Shown: positions 27,447-38,339 of the stretch, piece by piece
Layout of the letters: the number at the start of each line of letters is the position of its first letter
How positions within the stretch are numbered: position 1 is the stretch's first letter
Source of the DNA: Palaemon carinicauda
Lineage: Eukaryota > Arthropoda > Malacostraca > Decapoda > Palaemonidae
NCBI RefSeq assembly: GCF_036898095.1
Contig: NC_090728.1
Span: forward strand, 93,390,812 to 93,454,811
DNA: 64,000 nt
Direction of reading: 5' to 3'
Program-made: the position numbers and the translations under genes
Notes under the pieces: model-generated
Told to the model about the DNA's origin: nothing
Seen by the model: the letters and a program-made list of their open reading frames with translations, nothing else
Database searches by the model: none

Positions 27447-30424
27447 TTGCTCTTACTTACAAGTAATTATATGTCAGAAAGGAAGGGCATACCTTATAAT
27501 GGAAACTCCCCCCCCCCCAGGGTGGAGTCTAATATGAGGCACTCATCTGAGCTCCTTATAACTGGTTTTAAGAAGCCAATAATGTTGAAACGTGATGCCA
27601 TCCCTAGGGCCAGGGGAATGGCGGTGTATATTAGGACCGAGTACCCTGCTTCTCATAAGTCCTGCTATCAGTGTGGATGTCATGAGATTCAGGTATTAAA
27701 AGTTTGTGGCAGGCATAACAACTTTTATTTGTGTTCGATCTACCGGAATCCAGACATGGATGATTCTATCTTGGATTGTCTTCTTACCATTATGGCTAAG
27801 ATACAAGAAGATGATATAAAGGCTTCTTTTGTCTTTGTTGGTGATTTTAATGCTCACCATAGGGAGTGGTTAAGTTCTATCTCTCCTACCGATCACCATG
27901 GCTTAAGAGCTTTAGACTTTGCCTCTGAATCAGGCTGTGAGCAAATCATAAATTAAGCTACTCACAGGTCTGGTAATTGCTTGGACCTCGTATACACTGA
28001 CTCCCCTTGCGTTAAAACTAGTAAGGTTGGTTCTGCAGTAGGGACAACTGATCTTGCCTTGATTTCATTAGTAGTGAAGATTGAGCAGCCTGTCCCTGAT
28101 ATATCATACTCTTGTAAAATTTATATGAAATCCCAAGCAGACTGGCATGGGATTTTGCATGATCTTTTGTGCTTGAATTGGTCACAATTATATAGTAGTG
28201 TAGATCCTGTTCTCCCTTTGAATGAGAATCTAGTCAACATAATTGATAGGTGTATCCCTTCTCGTGTGCCAAGATACCGAGTGAAGGACAAACCGTGGTT
28301 CAATGATGATTGTAGACGTGCTTATTTGGAGAAGCAGGAGGCCTATCATCTTTGGAAGGGTAACAGATTAGATTTGACCTGGAACAACTATACTCAGCTT
28401 CGACCTTTTGCTCAGAGAGTTTATGCCTCAACTGAAAAGGAGTACAATTTAACCATAAAAGAAACCCTTTCTGGTACAACTCAGGAACATAAATGGTGGT
28501 CTACCCTTAAATCTGCACTCTTTGGTGTAGATGCAACAGTTCCTCCTTTACTTGAACCAGATGGTTCAGTCACTCACTGTCCAAAGGAAAAGGCAACCCT
28601 TTTGGCTAATGTTTTTGACAGTAAACAGAGTAATGAAAAACTTGAACTTCCTCATTCCTGTATTCCTGAGGCTAAACTAACTAGTTTAGCTTTTCGATCT
28701 CGTGAGATTAAAGCTCTGTTGATGGACCTTGATGCTTATGGAGGTGTAGACCCAAATGGTATTCTTTTTTTTTTTTTATAAAGACAGCAGATTTCTTAGC
28801 TCCAAAGTTATCTGTTAATTTGCGCAAGGTAGCAAGAAGAGGAGCTTTTAGCACTTGTTGGAGGATTGGTAATGTTACTCCTCTATGTAAATATGTTTGT
28901 GGTAGCTCAAGTCCCACTGATTACCGCCCAAATTCCATAACTCCCATTTTATCTAAAGTTTTTGAACGTCTTCTGGCAAAATGTCTTGATAGGTTTGCTG
29001 AAGGTAATCATATACTCCCTAGTTTGCAATTTGGTTTTCGTAAAGGCCTTGGAGCATGTGATGCCCTTCTTATAATCTCTAATGCTGTACAGAAATCCCT
29101 TGATTGTGGTCAGGAAGTTCGTATGATTGGCCTTGATTTTAGTGCTGCCTTTGACCGTGTTAATCATGAGGCCCTTGTTTTCAAACTCAAACAGTTGGGA
29201 GTGGCTGGGTCGTTTCTTAGCATTATTATTGATTTTTTAAGCAATAGATCTCAAAGAGTTGCTGTTGATGGGCACCATAGTGAGTATAGGAATGTGATAT
29301 CCGGTGTTCCACAGGGTAGTGTTCTTGGCCCATTACTTTTCATACTATATACACATGACATGTGGTTTGGGCTAGAAAACAAGCTTGTTGCATATGCAGA
29401 TGATGCAACTCTCTTTGCATCAATTCCATTCCCTGAATGTAGATCTGGGGTTGGTGAATCCTTTAATAGAGACTTAGCTAAAATTAGTGCATGGTGCAAA
29501 TTATGGGGTATGAAGTTGAATCCTAACAAAATTCAAAGTATGATTGTAAGTAGGTCAAGGACGGTGGCTCCTCAACATCCGGATGTCAGTATTGATAATG
29601 TTTCTTTAAATTTGTATGGCTCTTTAAAAATTTTAGGTGTGATTCTCGACAGCAAATTTACTTTTGAGAAACACATTAGGCCTGTGTCTTCTTCAATTGC
29701 ACAAAAACTTGTCTTATTGAAAAAGTCTTACAAGATTTTCGTTGATTAATCTATTCTGAAGAAGTGTTTTAATTCTTTCGTTCTGCCTTGTTTTGAGTAT
29801 TGTTCTTCTGTCTGGTGTTCAGCTGCTGATTCTCATCTTAATTTGTTGGACAGAAACTAACGGTCTATTAAATTTCTTATTCCTGATTTAGATATTAATC
29901 TTTGGCATCGTCATTCAATTGGTTCATTATGCATATTGCATAAGATTTTTCATAACTCTGACCATCCTTTACATTCAGATCTCCCTGGACAATTCTATCC
30001 TTTTCGTAATACTAGGCAGGGAGTTAATTCTAATAGCCAGGCCTTCTCCATCATGAGGCTCAATACTACACAGTATTCTAGAAGTTTTATTCCAACTGTT
30101 ACCAAGTTGTGGAATGATCTTCCTAATCGGGTAGTTGAATCAGTAGAACTTCAAAAGTTCAAAGTTGGAGAAAATGTTTTTATGTTGACCAGGCTGACAT
30201 GAATCTTTCTATAGTTTATATATGACATATCTGTTTTTGACGTTGTTAATAGTTTATATAGGACATATCTGTTTTGACGTTGTTACTGTTTTTAGAATGA
30301 TTTATTGTTAATTCATACTCATCATTTATTTATTTTCTTATTTCCTTTCCTCATTGGGCTAATTTCCCTATTGGAGCCCTTGGGCTTATAGCATCTTGCT
30401 TTTCCAACTAGGGTTGTAGCTTGG
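27447..30424 (+). mobile_element. APE-type LINE (jockey/CR1-like), 5'-truncated and broken
   Basis: Encodes an AP-like endonuclease (27600-28070, with VYIRTEYPA, IYRNPD and GDFNAHH), a linker (28100-28780) and an RT (28820-29749) with DYRPNSITPILSKVFERLL, LDFSAAFDRVNHEAL, SGVPQGSVLGPLLF and the catalytic AYADDATLFAS. A C-terminal part with TKLWNDLPNRVV follows (29936-30202). Lesions: stop at 27954, a frameshift in a poly-T run near 28770, stops at 29747 and about 29858. In the endonuclease the usual (S/T)DH triad end reads TTDLALIS (28041 onward), so the catalytic His is Leu. The endonuclease N-terminus is missing. The 3' end is the tail shared with the SINE-like copies. Confidence 0.9.
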
Positions 30425-31317
30425 CGTCTTCTGAATCCAAGTTCCTGATCATAAAGGTCCCTTTATCTGTGGATATGCTTGCGTTATAGATATGCTTTTC
30501 TATTCATAGGTATCACATATGCATGTATTCGGTGCTTTTTATTTCATTATCCAGAATTGCAATAGCTACGAGTAGAAAACCATTTAATGCTGCATCCATA
30601 TCTCCAACACATTTGTGCATTAAATATTCATAACCCGATTCTTTTAATCATCAAAATATGAGAATCTTTATGTGCATTCAGACGGCCGAAGAAGAAAGAA
30701 CACATTTCCCTCGAAAGACAGAAATAATTGTATCGAATGCAGACAAATGAAAGGAATCACCATTTAAATGGCGAGGAACCACCTGGTCGGAAAGACGAAT
30801 GAAGCGTGTACACAGAGCGCATTAGCCGGGTATGACCCGAATACAAAAGACCTCTTTGTGTTATTTGGTAAACTGATACGGTTGAGAACATATTTCTCTC
30901 TTTATCTCGATGCCGCGCGAGGGATAAAAGGGACCCTCATCACCTGATTAAAGGCGTTTACAAGATTAGTACTAAAGCGAGTTTATTTTAGAACCTTCTG
31001 CAAGGTGCAGTGCTAATTTTAGGGGTATTTATTTTTTTATTCTGCGTTTCAAGTAGATTCATCGGGTATTTTTTATTTCGGCCCAGTTCTCAAAGGTACT
31101 TCTTTATCAAGAGATCAAATGTAGAAACTAGATGTTTTCATTGGTAATTTTAGCGTTTAGTGCAAAGAGTCCTTTGAGGTTTGCGAGTTTACGACCTCGG
31201 CTTATGTTTCTCTTCTTGGTTGAGGTCAGCTCTACTGGTTCTGTCTCTTAGTTACAAAATTGCAATAAAGATTTTTCTTGTAGTAGTCAGTTGCTTATAC
31301 GGAGTATCTGTGACGAC
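30425..31317. other. unassigned 0.9-kb block between two LINE copies
   Basis: No coding motif or repeat recognised. It contains an AATAAAG near 31265. It may be DIRS-1 3' sequence, the 5' part of another element, or unrelated filler. Confidence 0.4.
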
Positions 31318-31411
31318 ACCAATACTACACAGTATTCTAGAAGTTTTATTTCAGCTGTTACCAAGTTGTGAAATGATCTTCCTAATCGGGTAGTTGAATC
31401 AGTAATACTTC

Positions 31412-32739
31412 TGTCGGGAATTTTTCTCCGACTTGTTTAAGACTGTAATGATTCTAGGCCCAATGGAGTGGGCCGATGATAAGACCTTGAAGAGGTTTGC
31501 TTTCTAAAACAATTCAGGAGGGTTTCAATAAAATATGTTCACAAATTGTGGTTTATTACAAAAATAATCATTTAAAAACACAATAACAAATCACGTAAAT
31601 ACAATCTGAAGGACATCACGGGCGGTTAAGCCAATGTGTTCTTAGAAACCACGCAAAATGAAAGTTAGCTCTTCAACCTTACTGCACACGCAGTTACTCG
31701 ACATCGACAAGGAATTGACTTAATCAAATACAGGCTCTCATGGCCTTAGAACACTGTAACCCCTAGGGGGTTTGCAACATGTGCTCATAAAACTCATGGC
31801 CTTAGAACACTGTAACCCCTAGGGGGTTTGCAACATGTGCTCATAAAACTCTCATGGCCTTAGAACACTGTAACCCCTAGGGGGTTAGCAACATGTGCTC
31901 ATAAAACTCTCATAGCCTTAGAACACTGTAACCCCTAGGGGGTTTGCAACATGTGCTCATAAAACTCTAAGCCCACGGTTGAACTAAACAAGGCGAAATT
32001 ACAACATTACAATAATGACTCTATGGTAAATGACATACCGGTGCCTGCAGACATCATCTGAGGCATAAATCAAATCCCTAATCCCAGGGATGACAAATTT
32101 ACAGACAGATAAAAATGTACATAACTCTCACTGACAAAGGAACCAACCTGGTATTGCGGTAGATAGGAGCCAGAGGCAGAGAGACACACTACAACTACAT
32201 AGACGGTACTTACTTCCTTTAGGGCTAAGGCAGGAATGCCGAGCATCGCTCAGCATAGCTCAAGGGAAAACTACTGTCTCCCGCGCTAATTAAAGGGTCC
32301 TTGTAGAATGCGCGGGAACTCTCACTTTATTTAATCAACAAGGGCTTTAATTGAGTTTCTTTATAGAATACAAGATAGAAAAACAGTTAAAGTCTTACGT
32401 TAGATCAAAGGGTAAACTCAATACTTCGGCTGAAGGCCGTAATTTGCCAGAATCTAACAAATTAGCGAGTCCTTGACTCTAAACATATACATCGATAATT
32501 TTGCCTGCATGAATGAATACAATATAATTTTCGTCAATTGTAAATAATAAAGACTGTTTCTCTGACACCCGCTCCTTCCCCGCCAGGTGGTAGAAATTTA
32601 CGCCTCAATACTGTCACGTATCAGACAGCGCTCATTCATACAAACACCCACGAGGTCTTTCAGCCTTGCCAAAATTTAACGCAACGTTTGTGAAGTTAAA
32701 TGACGGGGATTTCGAATGATCAGTTCGAAATTCCCGACA
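31412..32739. mobile_element. solo LTR with 5-bp target site duplication
   Basis: Starts TGTCGGGAATTT and ends with its exact inverse AAATTCCCGACA, the TG...CA ends of an LTR. ACTTC flanks both sides (31407-31411 and 32740-32744), and the uninterrupted LINE copy at 30140-30170 shows the empty site. Length is 1328 bp with no coding frame. It contains a tandem array at 31737-31966 and AATAAAA near 31528. BEL/Pao or Gypsy origin fits the ends and the 5-bp duplication; a TIR-type non-autonomous element is less likely. Confidence 0.85.
31737..31966. repeat. tandem array, 4 units of 56-58 bp, inside the LTR
   Basis: Units begin at 31737, 31793, 31851 and 31909, each carrying GTAACCCCTAGGGGGTTTGC. 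That core is itself palindromic (AACCCCTAGGGGGTT). Confidence 0.96.
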
Positions 32740-33075
32740 ACTTCAAAAGTTCAAAGTTGGAGCAAATGTTTTTATGTTGACCTGGCTGACATGAGTCTTT
32801 TTATAGTTTATATATGACATATCTGTTTTGGACGTTGTTAATAGAGTATATGGGACATATCTGTTTTGACGTTAATAGTTTATATAGGACATATCTGTTT
32901 TGACGTTTCTGTTTCTAGAATGATTTATTGTTAATTTATGCTCATCATCTATTTATTTCCTTATTTCCTTTCCTCACAGGGCTATTTTTCCCTATTGGAG
33001 CCCTTGGGCTTGTAGCATCTTGCTTTTCCAACTAGGGTTGTAGCTTGGCTAGTAATAATAATAATAATAATAATA

Positions 33076-33187
33076 GGGAAGACTCCCATTTAAATGACTC
33101 TGAAGTTTGTAACTGCGTAGGAATAAACTACAATTTTTTAAAGCTATTTATATTTTTCCTAACTATACAACCTTGAGTTAATTAATC
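33076..33187 (+). repeat. DIRS-1 internal complementary region (ICR)
   Basis: First half (CTCCCATTTAAATGACTC...GAATAAA) is the complement of the left outer end. The second half (TTTATATTTTTCCTAACTATACAACC) complements the right outer end (GGTTTGTATAGCTAAGCAAA). The order equals the joined ends of a circle. Confidence 0.75.
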
Positions 33188-33236
33188 AAAGGTCCTCCTG
33201 AACTCTCCCACAAATCATTTACCAGAAGAGAATGAA

Positions 33237-33395
33237 TGCACTGGAGGTGCCTAGCAACCTAATTATGACGTAATCGGACCCTTTTTATTTTGAATGTCTG
33301 GTTGTAGAAAACGAAAAAAGGAGTAAACCATTTAAATGAGTCAGGTTTGTATAGCTAAGCAAAATATAAATTGTTTTAAAAATTTGTAGTTTTGT
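33237..33395 (+). repeat. DIRS-1 right inverted terminal repeat
   Basis: Inverse of 20340-20488. The outer edge lies near 33385-33396 (judged from the ICR) and is blurred by AT-rich sequence. Confidence 0.75.
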
Positions 33396-34379
33396 CATAT
33401 TGTCTAATAATTTTTCAAAAAGTGAAACCAGTCTCTGATTAACTTAGGGGAATTACTTTGCCATTACAGTACTGTAATATGAAAAAGAATATTTACCAGT
33501 ACATAAGACATATAGATAGACAATTTTCTGCATCACACTACTGTAATATGAAAAAGATTATTTACCATTACATAAGACTAATAGATAGACAATTTTCTGT
33601 TATTGATGTTAACAAGCCTGAGCCTTACACATGGCCCAGTAGGCTATTTTAAATATGAAACATAATGAAATTGATCCTCATTTCATTATATTCAATTTAA
33701 GCATGCAATTTCAAAACCACCTCTTAAAGTGAGTTAGTGACCTTTAGAGTTGATGACTGACTGGTAATAAAACTATGTAACATTTGCTGGTAATGGGAAG
33801 AGCACCCTCAAGCTGTAAGCTAACCCGATTGTGTACATCAGGATGCTAACATACTCTTTAACCAATTTTGTACAGTACTGTACTAGGTTGAAGAAGAGGG
33901 ATACTATTTAGAGGGGCTTTTCAAATCTGTTTGCATCTTATTTTGAGAGCTGGAGAATTTAATGCCTTACTGACCAGTACCTGTTCCCTACTTCCATAGT
34001 TGGGGGGAGCTACATTTCACATTGACCTGGAATACCATAATTTCATTGGATATTACTTTAGATTTGTGCCTTCTCCATATATTGTATTTAGGGTAGATAT
34101 TCTTGTAAGCCCCTTAGTTATTTCAAAACTTACACTACATCTTCCATTTCTAAATCTCAATGTTCATCTTTTCATCCTGGAAGACCTACTTCTAAGATGC
34201 CCTATAACATTCCAAAGAGGATTTGAGGTTCAGCCTTGCCTACAAACAACTTTTGTGGTAGCGCTTGTTTCCAGAATTTTTGGCTCAACTAGCAAGAGAT
34301 AGGTATATGTCTTGGATAATGAGAATGTTGAGAGGGTAATTATTTCCCTATGACTCCGGTGGTTCTAAATCTGACCCAG
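33396..34379 (+). other. intron 1 sequence with a 69-bp tandem duplication
   Basis: Two 69-bp units at 33470-33538 and 33539-33607 (TACTGTAATATGAAAAAGA...AGATAGACAATTTTCTG). Nothing else is supported; the frame at 34000-34302 has no motif I recognise. Confidence 0.65.
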
Positions 34380-35310
34380 TTTAAGTCTTATGTAATGAGG
34401 TGAAGTTGATGACTTAAAAGGGGTCATAGGGAAAGTGGAAATATCTAGACTTCCACAGTTGACTATTTGTAATTTCTATGACATCTGGGATGCTGGAAGT
34501 GGGGTTTTAGAGACCTGTCATCAACTTCAGCTCACTAAATTAAATATTTCACCTAAGAGCTTTCAATGTAGAATTGACTTTGGTTCATTTCTCCATTTTA
34601 AAGGATGACTTTCTCGCATCTGTAGACTTAGGGACGCTTACATTCATGTCCTTTCTAATCAGCCTTCAAGGACTATCATCTGGTGCCTGTGAAAGGATAA
34701 GGTCTTCCAATCCTAGGCTCTGTTTCAAGTTTGCAATGGCCCCCTTAGGTATCCATTCACATCTTGTCCCCAACTCATAGATGGTTAATGCTGTCAGTGT
34801 ACCTCAAGTAATACATCGGAGGCATTACTTAATGGCTTTTGCAGCCTCCTTTCAGCCCTAAATGCTCTTTTTTTTTAACCTTTAAATATACAGTGCCTCC
34901 CTTCCTTCTTCCTTTCTTTCATTTTGCTGACAAATCTCTTGACCATTTCTTTGTAAAAGCCGAGTTTTCCCCCCTGTCACACATGGGCAGTGAATGGCCT
35001 CCTAGGCTCCAGTTCTGGACCAAACTCAAATATAGATCCAGTCCAATCCAAATCATCCAGACTCCGTATGCTTTCTGAGTATCTAGATTACTGACTGGTG
35101 ATGGTAGTGCCAGTTTCATCCTACTCAGAATAGAATAATAGGTCAGCCACTTCATTCTTACTTATAACAGTTTCTCCGTGGTGTGACTGCTCTTGCTCAT
35201 TTGAGATTAAAGGTCTTGAGTCATTTAACCTCTTTGAAGGTGACGCTGGCTTGCAACTGTTTTTATCCGAGTTCTGTTCTGTTATAGCTGTAAGGCGTTT
35301 GTCTCAATCC
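34380..35310 (+). pseudogene. eroded DIRS-type reverse transcriptase relic
   Basis: Degenerate RT in mixed frames: RPVINFSSLN (about 34515), SILKDDFLASVD (34595-34630) followed by L(R)DAYIHV in the next frame, and EYLDY with the W codon turned into TGA at about 35078-35092, where DIRS-2 has YLDDWL. A further trace LKVLSHLTSL occurs near 35205-35230. No terminal repeats are seen. It is truncated by the hairpin and gap to the right. Confidence 0.6.
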
Positions 35311-35364
35311 GTCCTGAGTATTTCCCAATCCTGGGATTGGGAAATCCTCAGGATGGATTGAGAC
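35301..35364. repeat. short hairpin, 31-bp arms
   Basis: GTCTCAATCCGTCCTGAGTA... (35301-35331) is complementary to 35334-35364 with two mismatches and a 2-base loop. It lies 60 bases before the gap. Confidence 0.9.
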
Positions 35365-35423
35365 CAACCCGAGATTTTTCAGACCTCACTTGGGGTGGGG
35401 GGTGGGGGGGTAGAAGCAGAACT

Positions 35424-35923
35424 NNNNNNNNNNNNNNNNNNNNNNNNNNNNNNNNNNNNNNNNNNNNNNNNNNNNNNNNNNNNNNNNNNNNNNNNNNNNN
35501 NNNNNNNNNNNNNNNNNNNNNNNNNNNNNNNNNNNNNNNNNNNNNNNNNNNNNNNNNNNNNNNNNNNNNNNNNNNNNNNNNNNNNNNNNNNNNNNNNNNN
35601 NNNNNNNNNNNNNNNNNNNNNNNNNNNNNNNNNNNNNNNNNNNNNNNNNNNNNNNNNNNNNNNNNNNNNNNNNNNNNNNNNNNNNNNNNNNNNNNNNNNN
35701 NNNNNNNNNNNNNNNNNNNNNNNNNNNNNNNNNNNNNNNNNNNNNNNNNNNNNNNNNNNNNNNNNNNNNNNNNNNNNNNNNNNNNNNNNNNNNNNNNNNN
35801 NNNNNNNNNNNNNNNNNNNNNNNNNNNNNNNNNNNNNNNNNNNNNNNNNNNNNNNNNNNNNNNNNNNNNNNNNNNNNNNNNNNNNNNNNNNNNNNNNNNN
35901 NNNNNNNNNNNNNNNNNNNNNNN
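35424..35923. other. assembly gap (500 N)
   Basis: Exactly 500 Ns, so the size is probably nominal. The sequence on each side ends in the same GGTAGAAGCAGAACT-like string (35409-35423 before, 35926-35941 after), suggesting overlapping contig ends. Confidence 0.99.
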
Positions 35924-35941
35924 GGTGGTAGAAGCAGAACT

Positions 35942-37417
35942 AAGTAAGTCTTTTTGTGGGAATTATTCATCTGCCACCATCACTGAAGGTGAATTTACCA
36001 GTGCCAAAATAGACAAATGGGGTACTCTCATGTGAATTTTAGAAGCACCTTATGAAAAAATGGCAAGCTCAGTGGAATAAGAAACTTTGGCAATAAGTTG
36101 AAATAAATCAAACCCCCTGTTTGACTTTGAAATCGTGAGTGCAGAGCCAAAAGTTTAAATATTATTAACAAGGTTATAAGTTGGTTGCAGAGGATTAACT
36201 TATGAATTTTTAACGAGATATTTTGTATTTATAATTTATTTTTCTATCAATTAAAGATTTCACTGTAAATACATTCATTCCTTCCAAAAATTGTTTGTCT
36301 TTTGCTCAAGTTGAGTAAGACTCAGGCTAGTTGATCTCCATCTTTTAGTAAAAATAATAACCTCTTGGAATTGAAAACAGCGTTCCTTGCTATTTAAATT
36401 TTCACTCGCCATTTGTCCATCAAAGCTGTATATCTCGTTTGCAGAACAGGGGAGGCACAAAGATACTGTCTACATGCCCTCTAGTGGTAAAAAAAATTAT
36501 GTGAACTAAGTAAAGCCTGGCACTATTACTGTGGTTTGTCTCTGGCAGCCAATACACATATACCAAATTTTGTAGCACGAGCAACCAAACACTTTGTGCC
36601 AAATAGTTGTGCCATTCAGAGGTGTAAAAGATGATGTGAAGATCTTCTAATTACTCCTCTCATGGATCTGTCCATTAGTAAACTACACTATGAAAGGCAA
36701 CTAAATTATTGCTATGGACTCCCGAACCTAGCAGTATGGGAGATAGATCCCTTCCTTTTTCCCTTGGACAAATTAAAAGTGTACACCTTTCTTCCATTTT
36801 CCTAAATACATCCGGTAAAGTACAACATATCATTATGCAAATATGATGGTTACCTGGTTGGCCTTCCTTCACTCTCAGCAAAAGGGATTTCCAGACTTGC
36901 TAAGCCTTCTCGTTAATCATCTTAAGCCCCCTTCCAAATTAGGGAAAGGTGCTTTGAATGCACTACTGTCAGTTCCACCAGAACCTAGGCTTTCTCAATT
37001 CACATTCCTACAGATTATCAAGCAAACCCTCATTGACACTTTTCCAGCAAAGCAGCTGAGGTAATTTACTAATCCAAGCAAAATGTTCACTTTAAAGCTG
37101 CATTAGTCAAAGTGGTAAATATTTTGCTATTTGTGTAGTATAAGAGCCACTAGTCATCTATGAGTTACAGGCCTCATTATTTTGACTCTTAAAGGAATTT
37201 ATATATTCTATATGTTAAAGGACTAAAATTCAGCTCTGATGTAGGTTCTCAAAATAGAAGTTTTGCTCTGGGTTCTTTTAAAGAATTAAGGCGAAAGTTC
37301 TAGAACTTCAAGAAAGCAGTTCTCCCTAGAAGTTGCAGTAATTTGTTGATACAGTACTTATCGCTACACATGGCTTTGGGGTAAGTTCATAATAATAATT
37401 TTATTTTGATATTGCAG
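35942..37417 (+). other. intron 1, 3' part
   Basis: Non-coding. Ends with TTTTATTTTGATATTGCAG, a good acceptor. A frame at 36843-37064 has no recognisable motif. Confidence 0.6.
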
Positions 37418-37552
37418 GTAGCCTGTACGAACTGGAAACGTATATTTATGATCTTGTCAGGAAAATCCAATTCAACAGACCCCCTAAGCATACGTTCTTA
37501 TGTGCCTCATGAAGAAGGTGTCCTCACAAGGCTCTCTAGCTTTAGAAGCAGG
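37418..37552 (+). CDS. carbohydrate sulfotransferase, middle exon
   Basis: Exactly 45 codons, phase 0 at both ends (ATTGCAG|GTA...AGG|GTAAGT). It opens with VACTNWKR, completing the PAPS 5'-phosphosulfate-binding motif YCYVPKVACTNWKR across the 18.5-kb intron. It continues with the SYVPHEEGVLTRLSSFRSR linker, as in CHST8-14 relatives. The intact reading frame and consensus splice sites show the gene is under selection despite the surrounding transposons. Confidence 0.93.
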
Positions 37553-38096
37553 GTAAGTGGTAGAATTTTGCTGAGGTTCTTTCATATTGTTTCAAATTTC
37601 AAGCTCTGTTCATTGCAAGGTAGTATGAAATAAAAACATTTTAGCAGCAGAAAAAAATCAGAACAAGATATGAAGGGATATAAACTGATGATTTATGTAT
37701 GTGGGCATTCTAAGTACAGTACAGTACATCATTGAAGGACAAAATTATAACCAATTGAACTGCCTGGCAGATGCTTTAAGGTAGCAAGTAAAATTTACAT
37801 ATTTATCTAAAAACAAAACTATCTATGGTGGCCCTAGTAAAGATAATTTTTCTGTAACCCTATCAGTTGAGGAGGGGAAAATGTTAACCAAACCCATGGA
37901 TAGAACTGTGATATGCTTCTTCGTTGGTTTTTTTTTATGCTAAACTGTATTTAAAAATTCTCTTCCTGATACCTATAGCCTGTGATAATCATTAACAAAT
38001 TTTCTTTCATTTGAGGTAGAGAACACTCGAATAAATTTTATAATTGTTTTAAGAAAGGATGTGATAGTTTTCTATTAAGCTCTGTCCATTCTATAA
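37553..38096 (+). other. intron 2, 5' part
   Basis: Starts with donor GTAAGTGG. AT-rich, nothing recognised before DIRS-2. Confidence 0.7.
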
Positions 38097-38280
38097 TTTT
38101 TTCCCATACTAACAAACCTTCTGTTATTATGTGGATATTCTTTCAGAGGCAGCTGGAGGTAGCCATTAGACTTTAATTGTGAGGTTGCAACCCTGCCTAA
38201 CCACTTAGCGGGTAGGCTGGGGGTTACCCAGCCGCCTCTATATATATACTCTTGCAGCGTTGAGATGTCACTTTTTTTTT
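38097..38280 (+). repeat. DIRS-2 left inverted terminal repeat
   Basis: Complement of 45277-45507. Shared blocks include the complements of GAATATCCACATAA, TCTAATGGCTACCT and GGCAGGGTTG. Confidence 0.88.
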
Positions 38281-38339
38281 GGCTCAGTAGAGATAGGACG
38301 TGTCCACTCTCCTCCTGACTGTCATTGGACTTTCTGATT

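Larger units (their letters stand above)
31318..33075 (+). mobile_element. second, 5'-truncated copy of the same LINE, split by a solo LTR
   Basis: 31318-31411 matches the C-terminal coding end at 30061-30155 and 32740-33055 matches the 3' UTR at 30150-30424. An LTR inserted between the two halves. The copy ends in (TAA)n at 33051-33075, the usual tail of the family. Its 3' UTR has three 36-bp units where the first copy has two. Confidence 0.9.
20340..33395 (+). mobile_element. DIRS-1: old DIRS-type retrotransposon with nested insertions
   Basis: Tyrosine-recombinase retrotransposon lying in intron 1. Visible parts in order: left ITR (20340-20488), gag relic (20690-23790), SINE insertion, RT/RNase H/MT-like relic (24446-26280), recombinase relic (26230-27130), a 6-kb block of later insertions (27447-33075), ICR (33076-33187), right ITR (33237-33395). 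All frames are full of stops. ITRs match only by about 70-75% by eye, so this is the oldest or among the oldest of the four. Without the later insertions it would be about 6.5-7 kb, the usual DIRS size. Confidence 0.85.

Noticed and set aside
31737..31966. Possible CRISPR-like array (regular 56-58 bp units)
   Set aside because: Units are contiguous with no unique spacers, it sits inside an LTR, and the genome is animal.
34000..34302. 100-codon frame in intron 1
   Set aside because: Hydrophobic but without motifs or splice signals that would connect it to the sulfotransferase exons.
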